Shown piece by piece: positions 17,028-25,336 of a stretch of 31,947 nucleotides of DNA; the stretch's first letter is position 1, and every line of letters begins with the position of its first letter. The position numbers and the translations under genes are program-made. The stretch is from JAFDZV01 sp966128725 (GTDB lineage Bacteria; Bacteroidota; Ignavibacteria; OLB7), in NCBI GenBank assembly GCA_966128725.1, contig CBHYLN010000054.1, forward strand, positions 1 through 31,947, read 5' to 3'. Under the pieces are notes generated by a model that ran no database searches, had not been told where the DNA came from, and saw only the letters and a list, made by a program, of their open reading frames with translations.

Positions 17028-17351
17028 ATGACATTTCAACCGGGCGAGTGGGCGGGGAATCGGTGGCCCAGCATCGACATCGAGCCATACGAACACCGGC
17101 ACTTCCTGCCGGTATTGATGCACGTGTGCGCAACCCATGGCGTGCCGATGCCCGGTGTAGTCGATCTGCTGGATGGATACGCGGCGGATTTTCTTGTCGA
17201 CGGCATCGAGTGTCGGCTGTTGATGGATATCTGGGCGTTCTCCTTCGGCTGTGCCAACATCGTGATGCGTGATCGCGTGCTGGCCGATCTACGTTCGCTT
17301 CCCGACCAATACTTCGAGAGCGCCGCCAAGCCGGCCGCCGAAGGCCCATAG
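17028..17351 (+). CDS. Small conserved-looking protein of unknown function
   Basis: This is a 107-residue soluble protein without signal peptide or membrane segments. It has an ordinary globular composition (for example VVDLLDGYAADFLVDGIEC and DIWAFSFGC), unlike the R/H/P-rich shadows around it, which is the main reason to accept it. The ATG at 17028 has no clear Shine-Dalgarno. It ends 49 nt before the GNAT gene on the same strand and may be co-transcribed. I do not recognise the family. Confidence 0.62.
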   Translation: MTFQPGEWAGNRWPSIDIEPYEHRHFLPVLMHVCATHGVPMPGVVDLLDGYAADFLVDGIECRLLMDIWAFSFGCANIVMRDRVLADLRSLPDQYFESAAKPAAEGP

Positions 17352-17400
17352 TTGTTGGCGCGGCTGCCCGTTCACATTCAATTGCCCGGGTTCCTGATAT

Positions 17401-17853
17401 ATGGAAGAAGATGTGCTTCCAGCAATCGTGGTTGACCACGCGCCGGCCGAATCCGATCTGCGTGTGATTGCCAACGGTGTGATATTGTATGGCAGGGCCG
17501 AGGTGGTGGCGCGTGGCGGGAGCGCCGACCCCGAGCGCTTCGCGGTGTTGCTCCGCCATGGTGAGGCCTTGATTGGCGGCGCCGGCTGCCGCATCGAGTT
17601 GGGCAGGCTGTTCGTGGAGTACCTGTGGGTAGCCGACGCATGGCGTGGGCGTGGCCATGGTGCCGCATTGTTGCGGCGCGCGGAGCTTACCGGCGCGGAA
17701 CTTGGATGCACCGGCGTGCTGCTGGAAACCCTGAGCGACCGTGCCTCGGAGTTCTACGCGCGTGCCGGTTACCGGCTGATTGCCGATGTAGCGGATTACA
17801 TCCCCGGCTTTGCCAAACGAATCTTCCTGAAGGATCTGCTCCCGGCCGCGTAA
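17401..17853 (+). CDS. GNAT-family N-acetyltransferase
   Basis: This 150-residue protein is predicted to transfer an acetyl group from acetyl-CoA to an amine. Motif A is clear: strand LFVEYLWV (70-77) followed by the pyrophosphate loop R-G-R-G-H-G (82-87) and helix AALLRRAE. Motif B follows as GVLLETLSDRASEFYARAGYRL, the typical end of the family. The substrate is not predictable; compact enzymes of this size modify small molecules or protein N-termini. The ATG at 17401 has no obvious Shine-Dalgarno. The parvulin gene starts 80 nt downstream on the same strand. Confidence 0.9.
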   Translation: MEEDVLPAIVVDHAPAESDLRVIANGVILYGRAEVVARGGSADPERFAVLLRHGEALIGGAGCRIELGRLFVEYLWVADAWRGRGHGAALLRRAELTGAELGCTGVLLETLSDRASEFYARAGYRLIADVADYIPGFAKRIFLKDLLPAA

Positions 17854-17888
17854 CGCGTCAGGGGGCCGTTGAATAATTCTGGTGTGGT

Positions 17889-17898
17889 GGCACGTGCC
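17889..17898. promoter_or_regulatory. GGCACGTGCC palindrome upstream of the parvulin gene
   Basis: A perfect 10-bp palindrome with a CACGTG core lies 35 bp before the ATG of the parvulin gene. The same 10-mer occurs at 30364-30373 upstream of the 293-residue protein gene. A shared regulator is possible but unproven. Confidence 0.3.
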
Positions 17899-17933
17899 GC
17901 CTGCGCCAATACCATTGACCGCAATAACCTTAT

Positions 17934-18776
17934 ATGGCGAGTGTATCCGGGTCGAGGCGTGGCGGACTGTTGCTGCTGTTGGTGGTTGCCGTGGTGATGT
18001 GCGTCTGCCTGATCATTGCCCTGCAGGGCATCGAGCTTGGCGGCGACGATCCAGCGCCGCCTGGCGACATGGTGGAGGTGGATTCGGCCGTGTTGGTGGC
18101 CACCGATCATGTGCCGCCGGATCTTTCCCTGCCGCCCGATCAGGATAGCTGCATGGCGGTGCTGGATTCCCTGCGCGGCGCGCTGGAGGGCCTTGCCAAC
18201 GTTGAGCAGCGCATCGCGATGTTTGGTACCCTGGCAGCCGATCGTGGCGACGCGCTGTATGACGGGGCCACCTTCCTGCAGCCTTGCGAGCTGAACCGAT
18301 TGCTGGCGAATGTATTGCCGGGTACGCCCCGGGGCGGCGTGGTTGGTCCGCTGCGGGTTGACGACCGCCTGCAATTGTTTATCGTGACCGACGTTGGTGG
18401 TGCGGCCGATACCAGCCTGCGGGCGCAGCAGATCTACCTGGAAGCGCCGGAGGGTGATCGTGCCGACAGTGTCCGCATGCTTGCACACGAGCTGGCCAAG
18501 CGCGCCCGTGCCGGCGAATCGTTCGAGCAGCTTGTACGCCACCATACGTCCGAGCAGAGCAGCGCCGGCAAGGATGGCGATCTGGGGTATTTCTGTCGCG
18601 GGGCAATGGTGCAGCCGTTCGAGGATTCCTGTTTCAAGGCGCCCAACGGAAGCATCGTGGGGCCGATACGCACGCAGTTCGGATTCCATATTGTGCGCAT
18701 CAAAAGCCGCGACGCCAGGCTGTACAAGCTCCGGTCGCTGTCGTGTGGTGCGTCGGGCAGGTCCGGCATCCGCTGA
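17934..18776 (+). CDS. Membrane-anchored parvulin-type peptidyl-prolyl isomerase
   Basis: This 280-residue protein has one N-terminal membrane anchor (residues 11-31, very hydrophobic) and the rest facing the periplasm. A parvulin (PpiC/rotamase) domain covers about 160-258: opening strand RAQQIYLE, a helix with LAKRARAGESFEQLVRHHT, the signature GKDGDLGYF (212-220), and the closing GPIRTQFGFHIVRIKS with His252. An upstream segment at 110-155 (GPLRVDDRLQLFIVTDV) resembles the tail of a second, degenerate parvulin module, as in SurA/PrsA-like foldases. The ATG at 17934 has no clear Shine-Dalgarno. It sits directly before the GH9 cellulase gene, so it may help fold exported proteins such as that enzyme; this is inference from position. 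Confidence 0.9.
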   Translation: MASVSGSRRGGLLLLLVVAVVMCVCLIIALQGIELGGDDPAPPGDMVEVDSAVLVATDHVPPDLSLPPDQDSCMAVLDSLRGALEGLANVEQRIAMFGTLAADRGDALYDGATFLQPCELNRLLANVLPGTPRGGVVGPLRVDDRLQLFIVTDVGGAADTSLRAQQIYLEAPEGDRADSVRMLAHELAKRARAGESFEQLVRHHTSEQSSAGKDGDLGYFCRGAMVQPFEDSCFKAPNGSIVGPIRTQFGFHIVRIKSRDARLYKLRSLSCGASGRSGIR

Positions 18777-19022
18777 CAGGCGGTGTGTCGCTTGCCGGTC
18801 CGTATGTACTGCGCCGCGTGCCCGCCGATGTGGTCACACCGTGCCCTGCGAAATGTTCATGATCGATAACGGCATTGCCGATGATGCGCCGTCGGGCTGC
18901 TGCTGCGGTGCGTGCGCACCAGGTCCTTCGAACTCCGGCGTGCCGTTGCCTGCAACCGTGCATGGCAGTGTTTTGGCGTGCCTGCCGGTTATCACATGCG
19001 TTTCCGCAATCGGATCACAACC

Positions 19023-21419
19023 ATGATACATCCACGTTTCGTGTTGCCCATGTTTCTGATGGGATTGTTGGCGGCGCCCGTGCTTGCGCGCGCCGGCAGC
19101 ATCGCGTGGATTGGCACGGCCGGCCCCAACGTGATCGTGGTTGTTGCCGATGCCCGCGCAACCGAAGGCACGCCGGCCACGGGCGCTTCCAGTTGGCGCA
19201 TTAACGGCGTGCAGCCGGCGGCGGTGGGCCGGTGGAGCTATGTGCAGGACGAAGGGCCGGTTGTTGCCGACTCCGCCATTCACATGCGCCACCATATCTA
19301 CCTGGTCAGCAATGCGGCGTTGGTGAGCGGCAGCGTGTACAACCTTGCCACACCCTTCGGCCCGGCCGTGTTCACGTTTGTTGACGACTCGTCGTTGTGC
19401 GAGGCGATCAAGGTGAATCAGGTTGGATACCGTGGCGGCGGCGCGCCGCGCATCGCGATGCTTGGCGTGATGTTGGGCAATCTGGGGTCGAGGGCGCCGG
19501 TGCAGCCGCCAACGTATCGTGTGGTTGATGTCGGCAACGGCATGGTGGTGGCGCGCGGCACGGCCGTATTCCGAAAGGCCGACACCGGCAGCCAGGCCAT
19601 GAGCGGTGAATACGCCTATGTGATGGATCTGGCCGGCGTTCCGGATGGCGGGCCTTACAGGGTAGTGGTGGATGGATGGGGGTGCTCCTATCCCTTTGGT
19701 GTTGGCGCGGAGTACATGCGCCAGTTATACCGCGTGCACGCGCGCGGCCTGTATCATCAGCGGTGCGGTATCGCGCTGGAGACGCCATACACGGAGCACA
19801 CCCGGCCGATGTGCCATGCTGGCGTGGAGATTACCGACGCCGAGCCCGAGGGATTCATCACCGCGCATGGGCCGCTGATGGAGATTCACGGCGGGTATCA
19901 CGATGCGGGGGATTTTGATCGGCGGCCCGGGCATACGCTTATCCCGGCCTGGATGCTGATGACCTACGAGGCCTTCCCGGATCGGTTCGCCGACGCCCAA
20001 CTCAATATTCCGGAGTCGGGCAATGGTATCCCGGATTGGCTGGATGAGTCGATATGGGGCGTGTTGGTGTGGGCGTATCTGCAAACGCCTGAGGGCGGTG
20101 TGCGTGCCGGCACGGAAGCCGATCGCCATCCGACCTACGGTGAGGTGAACGCGGCCACTGATTGGCTTACCTATCGAACCTACCGCGTGGACGGCTTCAC
20201 TACCGCAACGGCATGCGGATTGTTCGCGCAGGTGTCGCGGCTGTTGCGGCCGTTTGATACCGCGCGGGCACGCGCCGTGCTGGACCGTGCAACACGTGCC
20301 TGGGGCTACATGCGCGCCAACGCGCTGCCGAACATGCACGCAGCGCCACGCATGTACGCGGCGTTGCAACTGTACCTGGCCACTGGCGACCAGACGTATC
20401 ACCAGGCATTCCTTGCCGATGCGCGATTGCTGCTTGCCGGGGCGCCGTACCCACAGCAGTACAACCCGTTTTACTGGAGCGCGAACACCATCCGCGACGG
20501 GCAGATATTCGCGCCGTATTTCTTCAGCTATCTGATAACGTCGTTGCCAACCGATTCGGTAGTGCGCAACGGGCTGGCCGGGCTGATCGCGGCGCGCGCC
20601 AACGATGTGCTGGGCGCGATGCAGGCCAGCGCCTATCCCAACGGCTCAACGTACGCGCCGGCCTGGGGCACGGCAACCGCGCAGGGCAGATACGCCGAGC
20701 CGCTTCTGCTGGCCTATCGCCTGGGCGGCAACCGCCGGCTGTTGGATGCCGCGGGGCTGCTGGCCGATTACTGCGTGGGCCTTAATCCGCTGGGCCGGTG
20801 CTGGGTTACCGGGCTGGGAGCGCAGCCGCCCAGCAATCCAACACACCTGGATTCGTACTTCACCCGCGAACGCGGGCTTGGGCCGGTGCCGGGCATCGTG
20901 CCGTACGGGCCGTTCGAGGCGCCGGGCGAGATCTCGTATCAGAAGATCATATGGAGCAAAGTCTATCCTGCGTGGGACAGGCAACCGTTACACCGGCGGT
21001 ACAGCGAGGGATGGTCGCTGATACCGGTCAACGAGTTCACCACGCTGGAGACGATGGTGCCAAACGCCTGCATGTTCGCCGTGCTGGCCGAATCATCAAC
21101 GGCAAGCGGTGTGCCCGGCGGCCACCTCACCAATCCCGATGCCACCGTGCTGCGGGCGACGTGCAGTCCCAATGTGGTTGCCGGCCCCGCGACAATCCGG
21201 CTTGCCGGCGTTGCCGGGCGGCGGGTTACGCTGGATCTTGTTGATCCGGGCGGACGCATTGTTGCGCGGCTGCTGCACGATGCGGTTGTGGCCGATGATG
21301 CGCCGATCGCGTTCAGCGCAACCGATGCGCTGGGCGTTCCCCTGGCCAGCGGGCTGTATCGCTTGCGTGTTGCGGCTGGTGAGCAGTCGGCCATTATTCC
21401 GATAATGATTGTGCGATGA
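19023..21419 (+). CDS. Glycoside hydrolase family 9 (endoglucanase-type) with T9SS sorting domain
   Basis: This 798-residue exported enzyme is predicted to hydrolyse beta-1,4-glucans with inversion. The start at 19023 begins a signal peptide (MIHPRFVLPMFL, cleavage after A-R-A). Upstream in-frame starts at 18912 and 18996 exist but would bury it. An Ig-like CelD_N domain contains KVNQVGY (130-136). The GH9 catalytic barrel starts near 235: DAGD at 294-297 supplies the catalytic base aspartates, GLNPLG (586-591) and SNPTHL with His608 shape the active site, and Glu671 in PVNEFTTLE is the likely general acid. Residues 715-798 form a T9SS type A domain (SPNVVAG turn, LASGLYRL). It follows the parvulin gene and precedes a clan-A glycoside hydrolase on the same strand. 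Exact substrate (cellulose, xyloglucan or mixed-linkage glucan) is not decided. Confidence 0.93.
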   Translation: MIHPRFVLPMFLMGLLAAPVLARAGSIAWIGTAGPNVIVVVADARATEGTPATGASSWRINGVQPAAVGRWSYVQDEGPVVADSAIHMRHHIYLVSNAALVSGSVYNLATPFGPAVFTFVDDSSLCEAIKVNQVGYRGGGAPRIAMLGVMLGNLGSRAPVQPPTYRVVDVGNGMVVARGTAVFRKADTGSQAMSGEYAYVMDLAGVPDGGPYRVVVDGWGCSYPFGVGAEYMRQLYRVHARGLYHQRCGIALETPYTEHTRPMCHAGVEITDAEPEGFITAHGPLMEIHGGYHDAGDFDRRPGHTLIPAWMLMTYEAFPDRFADAQLNIPESGNGIPDWLDESIWGVLVWAYLQTPEGGVRAGTEADRHPTYGEVNAATDWLTYRTYRVDGFTTATACGLFAQVSRLLRPFDTARARAVLDRATRAWGYMRANALPNMHAAPRMYAALQLYLATGDQTYHQAFLADARLLLAGAPYPQQYNPFYWSANTIRDGQIFAPYFFSYLITSLPTDSVVRNGLAGLIAARANDVLGAMQASAYPNGSTYAPAWGTATAQGRYAEPLLLAYRLGGNRRLLDAAGLLADYCVGLNPLGRCWVTGLGAQPPSNPTHLDSYFTRERGLGPVPGIVPYGPFEAPGEISYQKIIWSKVYPAWDRQPLHRRYSEGWSLIPVNEFTTLETMVPNACMFAVLAESSTASGVPGGHLTNPDATVLRATCSPNVVAGPATIRLAGVAGRRVTLDLVDPGGRIVARLLHDAVVADDAPIAFSATDALGVPLASGLYRLRVAAGEQSAIIPIMIVR

Positions 21420-21485
21420 ATTCCTGCCGCCGAAACGCAAATGGCGGTGTATCGTTATTGGCAAGCTGAGATAATACCGGGCTCG

Positions 21486-21512
21486 GGCCCTGTTTGAATG
21501 CGAAACAGGGCC
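21486..21512 (+). terminator. Candidate terminator after the GH9 gene
   Basis: A perfect 10-bp stem (GGCCCTGTTT at 21486-21495, AAACAGGGCC at 21503-21512) with a 7-nt loop lies 66 nt after the GH9 stop codon. The plus strand continues ATGTATATTTG, only moderately U-rich. If it terminates, the downstream glycoside hydrolase needs its own promoter in the following 165 nt. Confidence 0.6.
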
Positions 21513-21678
21513 ATGTATATTTGCCGGCGATCGATTCACCCCGCCACGATTTCTTCTTCCTGCTACAACTCAACGGATCACATCCACATTGGCACATTGC
21601 GGCAATGCAGGCCGTTCATGAGGCCCGGTGGCTGGTTGTTCCGAATCCATGGACATTGTTGTCAACAGGAAGAAATTC

Positions 21679-23475
21679 ATGCCAACCAACATCGAGGGGT
21701 TTATCGGTTCCGTTGTGGCGTATCCGTTCCGCAGCGATCCGGATCACATGATTCAGTATATCGACGCTTCTTTTGACGTCATGGAAGCGGTGGGCATTAC
21801 GGTGGTTCGTGTTGCGTTCTGGTGGAACCGGACGGGGCTCGACACGTTCTGGTATGCCGAATATCCCACCGATCATATCATTCAAAATGCCGCCAACAAC
21901 GGGATGCGTGTGTACGGGATCATCAATCCGCCGCTTAATACGCAGGCCGCGCGGTGGACTCCGCCAAATCTGACGCCCGACACGGTGCAGGTCTTCCAGA
22001 ATTTCGTAAAGGCGATGGCCGAGCGTTACGGCCACGTCATCGAATACTGGGAGATCCTGAACGAGCCCAACCACGACAATCGCGACCAGAACGGCAATGT
22101 TGTTGCCCCGCACTTTGGCGGCATCGAATATGCGTCGTTGCTGCGAGCATCGTATCAGGCGTTGATGGCGGGCTTTACCGCCCGGCCGGACTATCAGCAG
22201 ATTGTGCAGCGTCGCGGCGGCGTTCCGTTCAGGATGTATCCCGGTGGCACGGCCGGCACGGATCTGGCCTGGATCGAGTCGGTGTGCAGCGGATTGGATG
22301 CGCTGTATCAATTGCATCCCACCGAAGGTGCCTACATCGATGGCTTCTCCGTTCATCCGTTCAGTGCGCCCGTTGGCCCGGACGAGTTCATCGAATATAA
22401 TTCACCGGAGACCCCACATCCGAAGATCAGCCAGGGCAGCCTGCTGCAGAACATCGACTGGGCGCGGCTTCAGTTGAGCCGGCATCCCAGGGTTCCGCAG
22501 AAGCTGTTTATCGGCGAATACGGATTCTCAACCGAATCGCTGGCCAATCCTGGGCTTGTGTTGACACCGGAGGTCCAGGCACGGTATCTGGCGCAGGGAT
22601 ATCTGGAAGCACATGCCAGCGGGTACATCGACAGGTTGTTGGGAGCTTGGACCGTGGTTGATATGAACAACGAGTGGGATTACTGGGACCACACGGGCAT
22701 CGTACATCCGGATCGCAGCCCGAAGCCCGCGCATGCGGCCATTGCGAACCTGACAACGCGCTTGCGTGGGATGCAGCGCGTGCAGGATCTGAGCTGGATA
22801 CTGCCGGACGGGAGGATGTACCTCTATCGTGATGCCGCGCACCTGTGCCTTGCGCACTGGAATCATGCTGCCGTTGCGTTCACGATATCGTTCACCGCGG
22901 GGACGCATATCCGCCATTTCGACCAGGCCGGCGCCGTGCTTCGCGAGGAGAACCCGGGCACGGCGACCATCACGCTGCAATCCGAGCCGAACACCCGGTT
23001 CCTGGAGGTTACCGGCGGCACCATCGCAACCATCAACGGCGTTCGGCTGACTTCGGCGGGCGTGCCCACCGTCACCGGCACCAGGCTGAAGGTCGCCGCC
23101 TCGCGTGCGTCGGCATTCGCGGTTGGCAGCGAACCGCAGAAGGCGTTCGACGGCAGCATGACCACGTTATGGAATGCCGGAACCAACGGCAGCGCCTGGC
23201 TGGAGGCAACCTTCGCCGCGCCGGCTGCCGTGCGTGCGGTAACGCTGCGTGTAGCCCAACTGCCGGTTGGGCTTACCAACCACGAACTTCAACTGCAGAT
23301 TAACGGTGTGTTCAAGCCAGTTCATCGTTTCAACCGTTACACGTCCGACGGCATGACCCTGGCCGTCCAGTTCAGCGCGCCGTACGCCAACGTTGCCAAG
23401 CTTCGGGTAGTGTCAACCCCGGTTGCCACCACACGGAGCAATCCGGCGTGGTTCGATGTTTCGGTGTACCAATGA
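21679..23475 (+). CDS. Clan-A (GH5/GH39-like) glycoside hydrolase with C-terminal discoidin-like domain
   Basis: This is a 598-residue protein. The ATG at 21679 is preceded by AGGA 8 nt upstream; in-frame GTG 21628 and ATG 21649 lack such a site. An N-terminal TIM barrel carries YWEILNEPNH with the acid/base Glu129 after strand 4 and LFIGEYGFS with the nucleophile Glu280 after strand 7, the signature of retaining clan GH-A enzymes. A small beta-domain follows (about 365-460), then a discoidin/F5-8C-like carbohydrate-binding domain (about 470-598) with KAFDGSMTTLWNAG. No signal peptide and no T9SS domain are visible under any of the starts, which is odd for an enzyme with an extracellular-type binding module. 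The family number and substrate cannot be fixed by eye. Confidence 0.88.
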   Translation: MPTNIEGFIGSVVAYPFRSDPDHMIQYIDASFDVMEAVGITVVRVAFWWNRTGLDTFWYAEYPTDHIIQNAANNGMRVYGIINPPLNTQAARWTPPNLTPDTVQVFQNFVKAMAERYGHVIEYWEILNEPNHDNRDQNGNVVAPHFGGIEYASLLRASYQALMAGFTARPDYQQIVQRRGGVPFRMYPGGTAGTDLAWIESVCSGLDALYQLHPTEGAYIDGFSVHPFSAPVGPDEFIEYNSPETPHPKISQGSLLQNIDWARLQLSRHPRVPQKLFIGEYGFSTESLANPGLVLTPEVQARYLAQGYLEAHASGYIDRLLGAWTVVDMNNEWDYWDHTGIVHPDRSPKPAHAAIANLTTRLRGMQRVQDLSWILPDGRMYLYRDAAHLCLAHWNHAAVAFTISFTAGTHIRHFDQAGAVLREENPGTATITLQSEPNTRFLEVTGGTIATINGVRLTSAGVPTVTGTRLKVAASRASAFAVGSEPQKAFDGSMTTLWNAGTNGSAWLEATFAAPAAVRAVTLRVAQLPVGLTNHELQLQINGVFKPVHRFNRYTSDGMTLAVQFSAPYANVAKLRVVSTPVATTRSNPAWFDVSVYQ

Positions 23476-23533
23476 TGCGTGCGGTGGATGACGAACGGCG
23501 AACCCGTGGTGCTTGAACAGGCGGTGCCGGCCG

Positions 23534-23565
23534 GCGGCGGGATTGCTGCAGGGCGCTCCCGCCGC
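23534..23565. terminator. Hairpin between convergent hydrolase and membrane-protein genes
   Basis: GCGGCGGGA (23534-23542) pairs with TCCCGCCGC (23557-23565), a 9-bp GC-rich stem with a 14-nt loop, between the stops at 23475 (plus) and 23606 (minus). No T tract is present on either side, so it may only block the transcripts weakly or rely on Rho. Confidence 0.4.
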
Positions 23566-23605
23566 TTGCCCGCGGAGCAGCCCAACAAACTGTGCGGAGC
23601 GGTGC

Positions 23606-24280
23606 TTACGTGCTGCCGGCCGGCGGCTTGGCGCGCGGTGGAAGAAACGGGAGCCCCAGCCCAATTACCAACAGCGGTACGATGAAGCCGCTTTTAATGG
23701 TGTGAATCTCATCTGCTCCACCGATGTGCTTCGTGGCAGCCAACAAAACCATGGCAATGGGGCAGGCCGCCATTGTGACCATCACCGATACAAGCGCGTC
23801 CCGCAGTGTAATCCGAACGCCGAACATGCGGCCAATCAGGCATGCCCCAATGGGGAGCAGGGGGTACAGCAGGTAGATCAGGGACTGGAACGCATAGACC
23901 TCGAATGGCGACAGTCCCATAGACATGATCATCGCCGACGGGCCGGTTGCGAAGTGCCACTGCAGGGCAAGCCCGGCGATGTAGTAGGCCACGCATGCGT
24001 ACAGCGCGGCCGCGCAGGCCAACACCACTCTGCGTGTGATGGTGGGCAGCGGCGCCGCAAGTGCCAGCCAGACAATGAATAATCCTCCTCCGATCGGGAT
24101 TGCCACATGGGGGTACGAGATCCACGTAAGCCCCGCCCAGCCATGCATCTCAACCTCCGCGCGCCAGATTGCCCCGGCCGCCAATCCGGTTGCGCATAAC
24201 CCGATCAATGCCGGCCAGTATCTACCGGCTGCTGAGTGATGGCGAATATTGTCCGGATGGTGGGCCACGGCATTCTCCAT
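23606..24280 (-). CDS. Six-helix integral membrane protein of unknown function
   Basis: This is a 224-residue inner-membrane protein with about six predicted transmembrane segments (near 20-40, 58-78, 84-105, 130-152, 160-185 and 195-213) and a short cytoplasm-like basic tail (PPRAKPPAGST). The ATG at 24280 is chosen; an in-frame TTG at 24319 would add 13 residues and has no better ribosome-binding site. I recognise no family. It diverges from the membrane-anchored LuxR-type regulator across a 283-nt region, so it is a candidate target of that regulator. Confidence 0.78.
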   Translation of the reverse strand: MENAVAHHPDNIRHHSAAGRYWPALIGLCATGLAAGAIWRAEVEMHGWAGLTWISYPHVAIPIGGGLFIVWLALAAPLPTITRRVVLACAAALYACVAYYIAGLALQWHFATGPSAMIMSMGLSPFEVYAFQSLIYLLYPLLPIGACLIGRMFGVRITLRDALVSVMVTMAACPIAMVLLAATKHIGGADEIHTIKSGFIVPLLVIGLGLPFLPPRAKPPAGST

Positions 24281-24563
24281 TGAATGCCATAAGATATAGG
24301 CGGACGGTGCCAGCCGCAATCATCAGCCCCGCAAGGGGGGCGATCGGGTTGGCCGCGCGGCGCATGAGCTTTGATCGCCTGATCGTTTGTCGTGCCTGTC
24401 TTCCACGTCTCGCGGTTGCTCAAATCTCCCCTGCTGGGTATCATCGTGTCGTGCAACGCCGGGCGGGGATGTGGTATGGTAACTGTAGGCACACCGCCGG
24501 GCCATGCGCGCGCAGCCCCCAGGCTGCGGGCAAACGGACCCATCGCCATTGGCGTTCCGGAGC

Positions 24564-25073
24564 ATGAACGAATCACGATATATGAAGCGACGTATTCTGG
24601 CGTATACTGTTCTTACCGCGCTGTTGATCGTTGCGGTTCGGCATTTCGAGCTGGCGATGTTTGCCGGCCAGGTGCCGCTGAAAGCGGCCATGCTGGTTGT
24701 TGGCGCCGTGTTCCTTGGGCTGGGCGTGTATGCCGGGCTGCGTTTCCGGCGTCGGCAATCGCAGCCCGAAATCGTGGTACGCACCGAGCGGGTGGTGGAG
24801 TACGTGGCACAGGGTTCGGATGCGCCGCTACCCGACGTTGGTGCTGGTGATCCCAACACCAGGCCCGCTGTTGCCACCGAACTTCTGAGCGCCCGTGAAC
24901 TGGAGGTGCTCCGCGAAATCGCCAATGGGCTCACAAATCGGCAGGTCGGCGAGCGTCTCTTCGTATCGGAAAACACCATCAAGACCCATCTGAACAGCAT
25001 CTACACCAAGCTTGGGGTAAACCGTCGTACCCAGGCCATCGCCCGCGCACGCGAGCTGCGAATACTGGCATAA
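24564..25073 (+). CDS. Membrane-anchored LuxR-type (GerE) helix-turn-helix regulator
   Basis: This 169-residue protein has two N-terminal transmembrane helices (about 10-26 and 40-60), a basic stop-transfer (RFRRR), a 40-residue linker and a C-terminal LuxR/GerE DNA-binding domain (about 105-165). The HTH signature is complete: LSARELEVLREIANGLTN, then QVGERLFVSENTIKTHLNSI (127-146) and the dimerisation helix with LGVNRRTQA. There is no receiver or ligand-binding domain, so the signal must come through the membrane part or a partner. The ATG at 24564 is used; GGAG is very close to it, and ATG 24582 is an alternative. It is divergent from a six-helix membrane protein and is followed by the DUF4199 gene on the same strand. 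Confidence 0.9.
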   Translation: MNESRYMKRRILAYTVLTALLIVAVRHFELAMFAGQVPLKAAMLVVGAVFLGLGVYAGLRFRRRQSQPEIVVRTERVVEYVAQGSDAPLPDVGAGDPNTRPAVATELLSARELEVLREIANGLTNRQVGERLFVSENTIKTHLNSIYTKLGVNRRTQAIARARELRILA

Positions 25074-25101
25074 CGGGCCAAAATCGGAGCAATAGGACGT
25101 T

Positions 25102-25151
25102 CGGGTGAGCAAAATCACCCGGATGGGTGATGCATCCCGATGCCCGGTGAT
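25102..25151. promoter_or_regulatory. Alternating GGGTGA / TCACCC boxes (alternative hairpins or operator array)
   Basis: Between the LuxR-type gene and the DUF4199 gene, CGGGTGA (25102-25108) can pair with TCACCCG (25115-25121). That strand can instead pair downstream: ATCACCC (25114-25120) with GGGTGAT (25125-25131), 7 bp with a 4-nt loop. A further CGGTGAT is at 25145-25151. The arrangement allows mutually exclusive hairpins, as in attenuators, or a multi-site operator. No T tract follows, so simple termination is less likely. Confidence 0.5.
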
Positions 25152-25336
25152 ACTAGGTTTGCGCTCACGGCGGATATCCGTGCGGCGTGCCAACACGGCC
25201 CGGCCCATGCAGGCTAGGCCTGCCGCGGATGGCGGCATCGGTGCACGATACCGGTTCCAACAGCCAAGTGGATAGTTCGCCTTACGCCCGGCAATTCGTG
25301 CCCGGGGTTGTGGAATGCATCAACACGTCGAGACCA

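Noticed and set aside
16738..17658. N-terminal extension of the kelch/ASH protein to 17658
   Set aside because: It would run antisense through the GNAT gene and the 107-residue gene and place the signal peptide about 300 residues inside the protein.
18777..19022. Possible small genes between the parvulin and GH9 genes
   Set aside because: Open frames on both strands lack ribosome-binding sites and protein-like composition; they overlap the GH9 signal peptide region.
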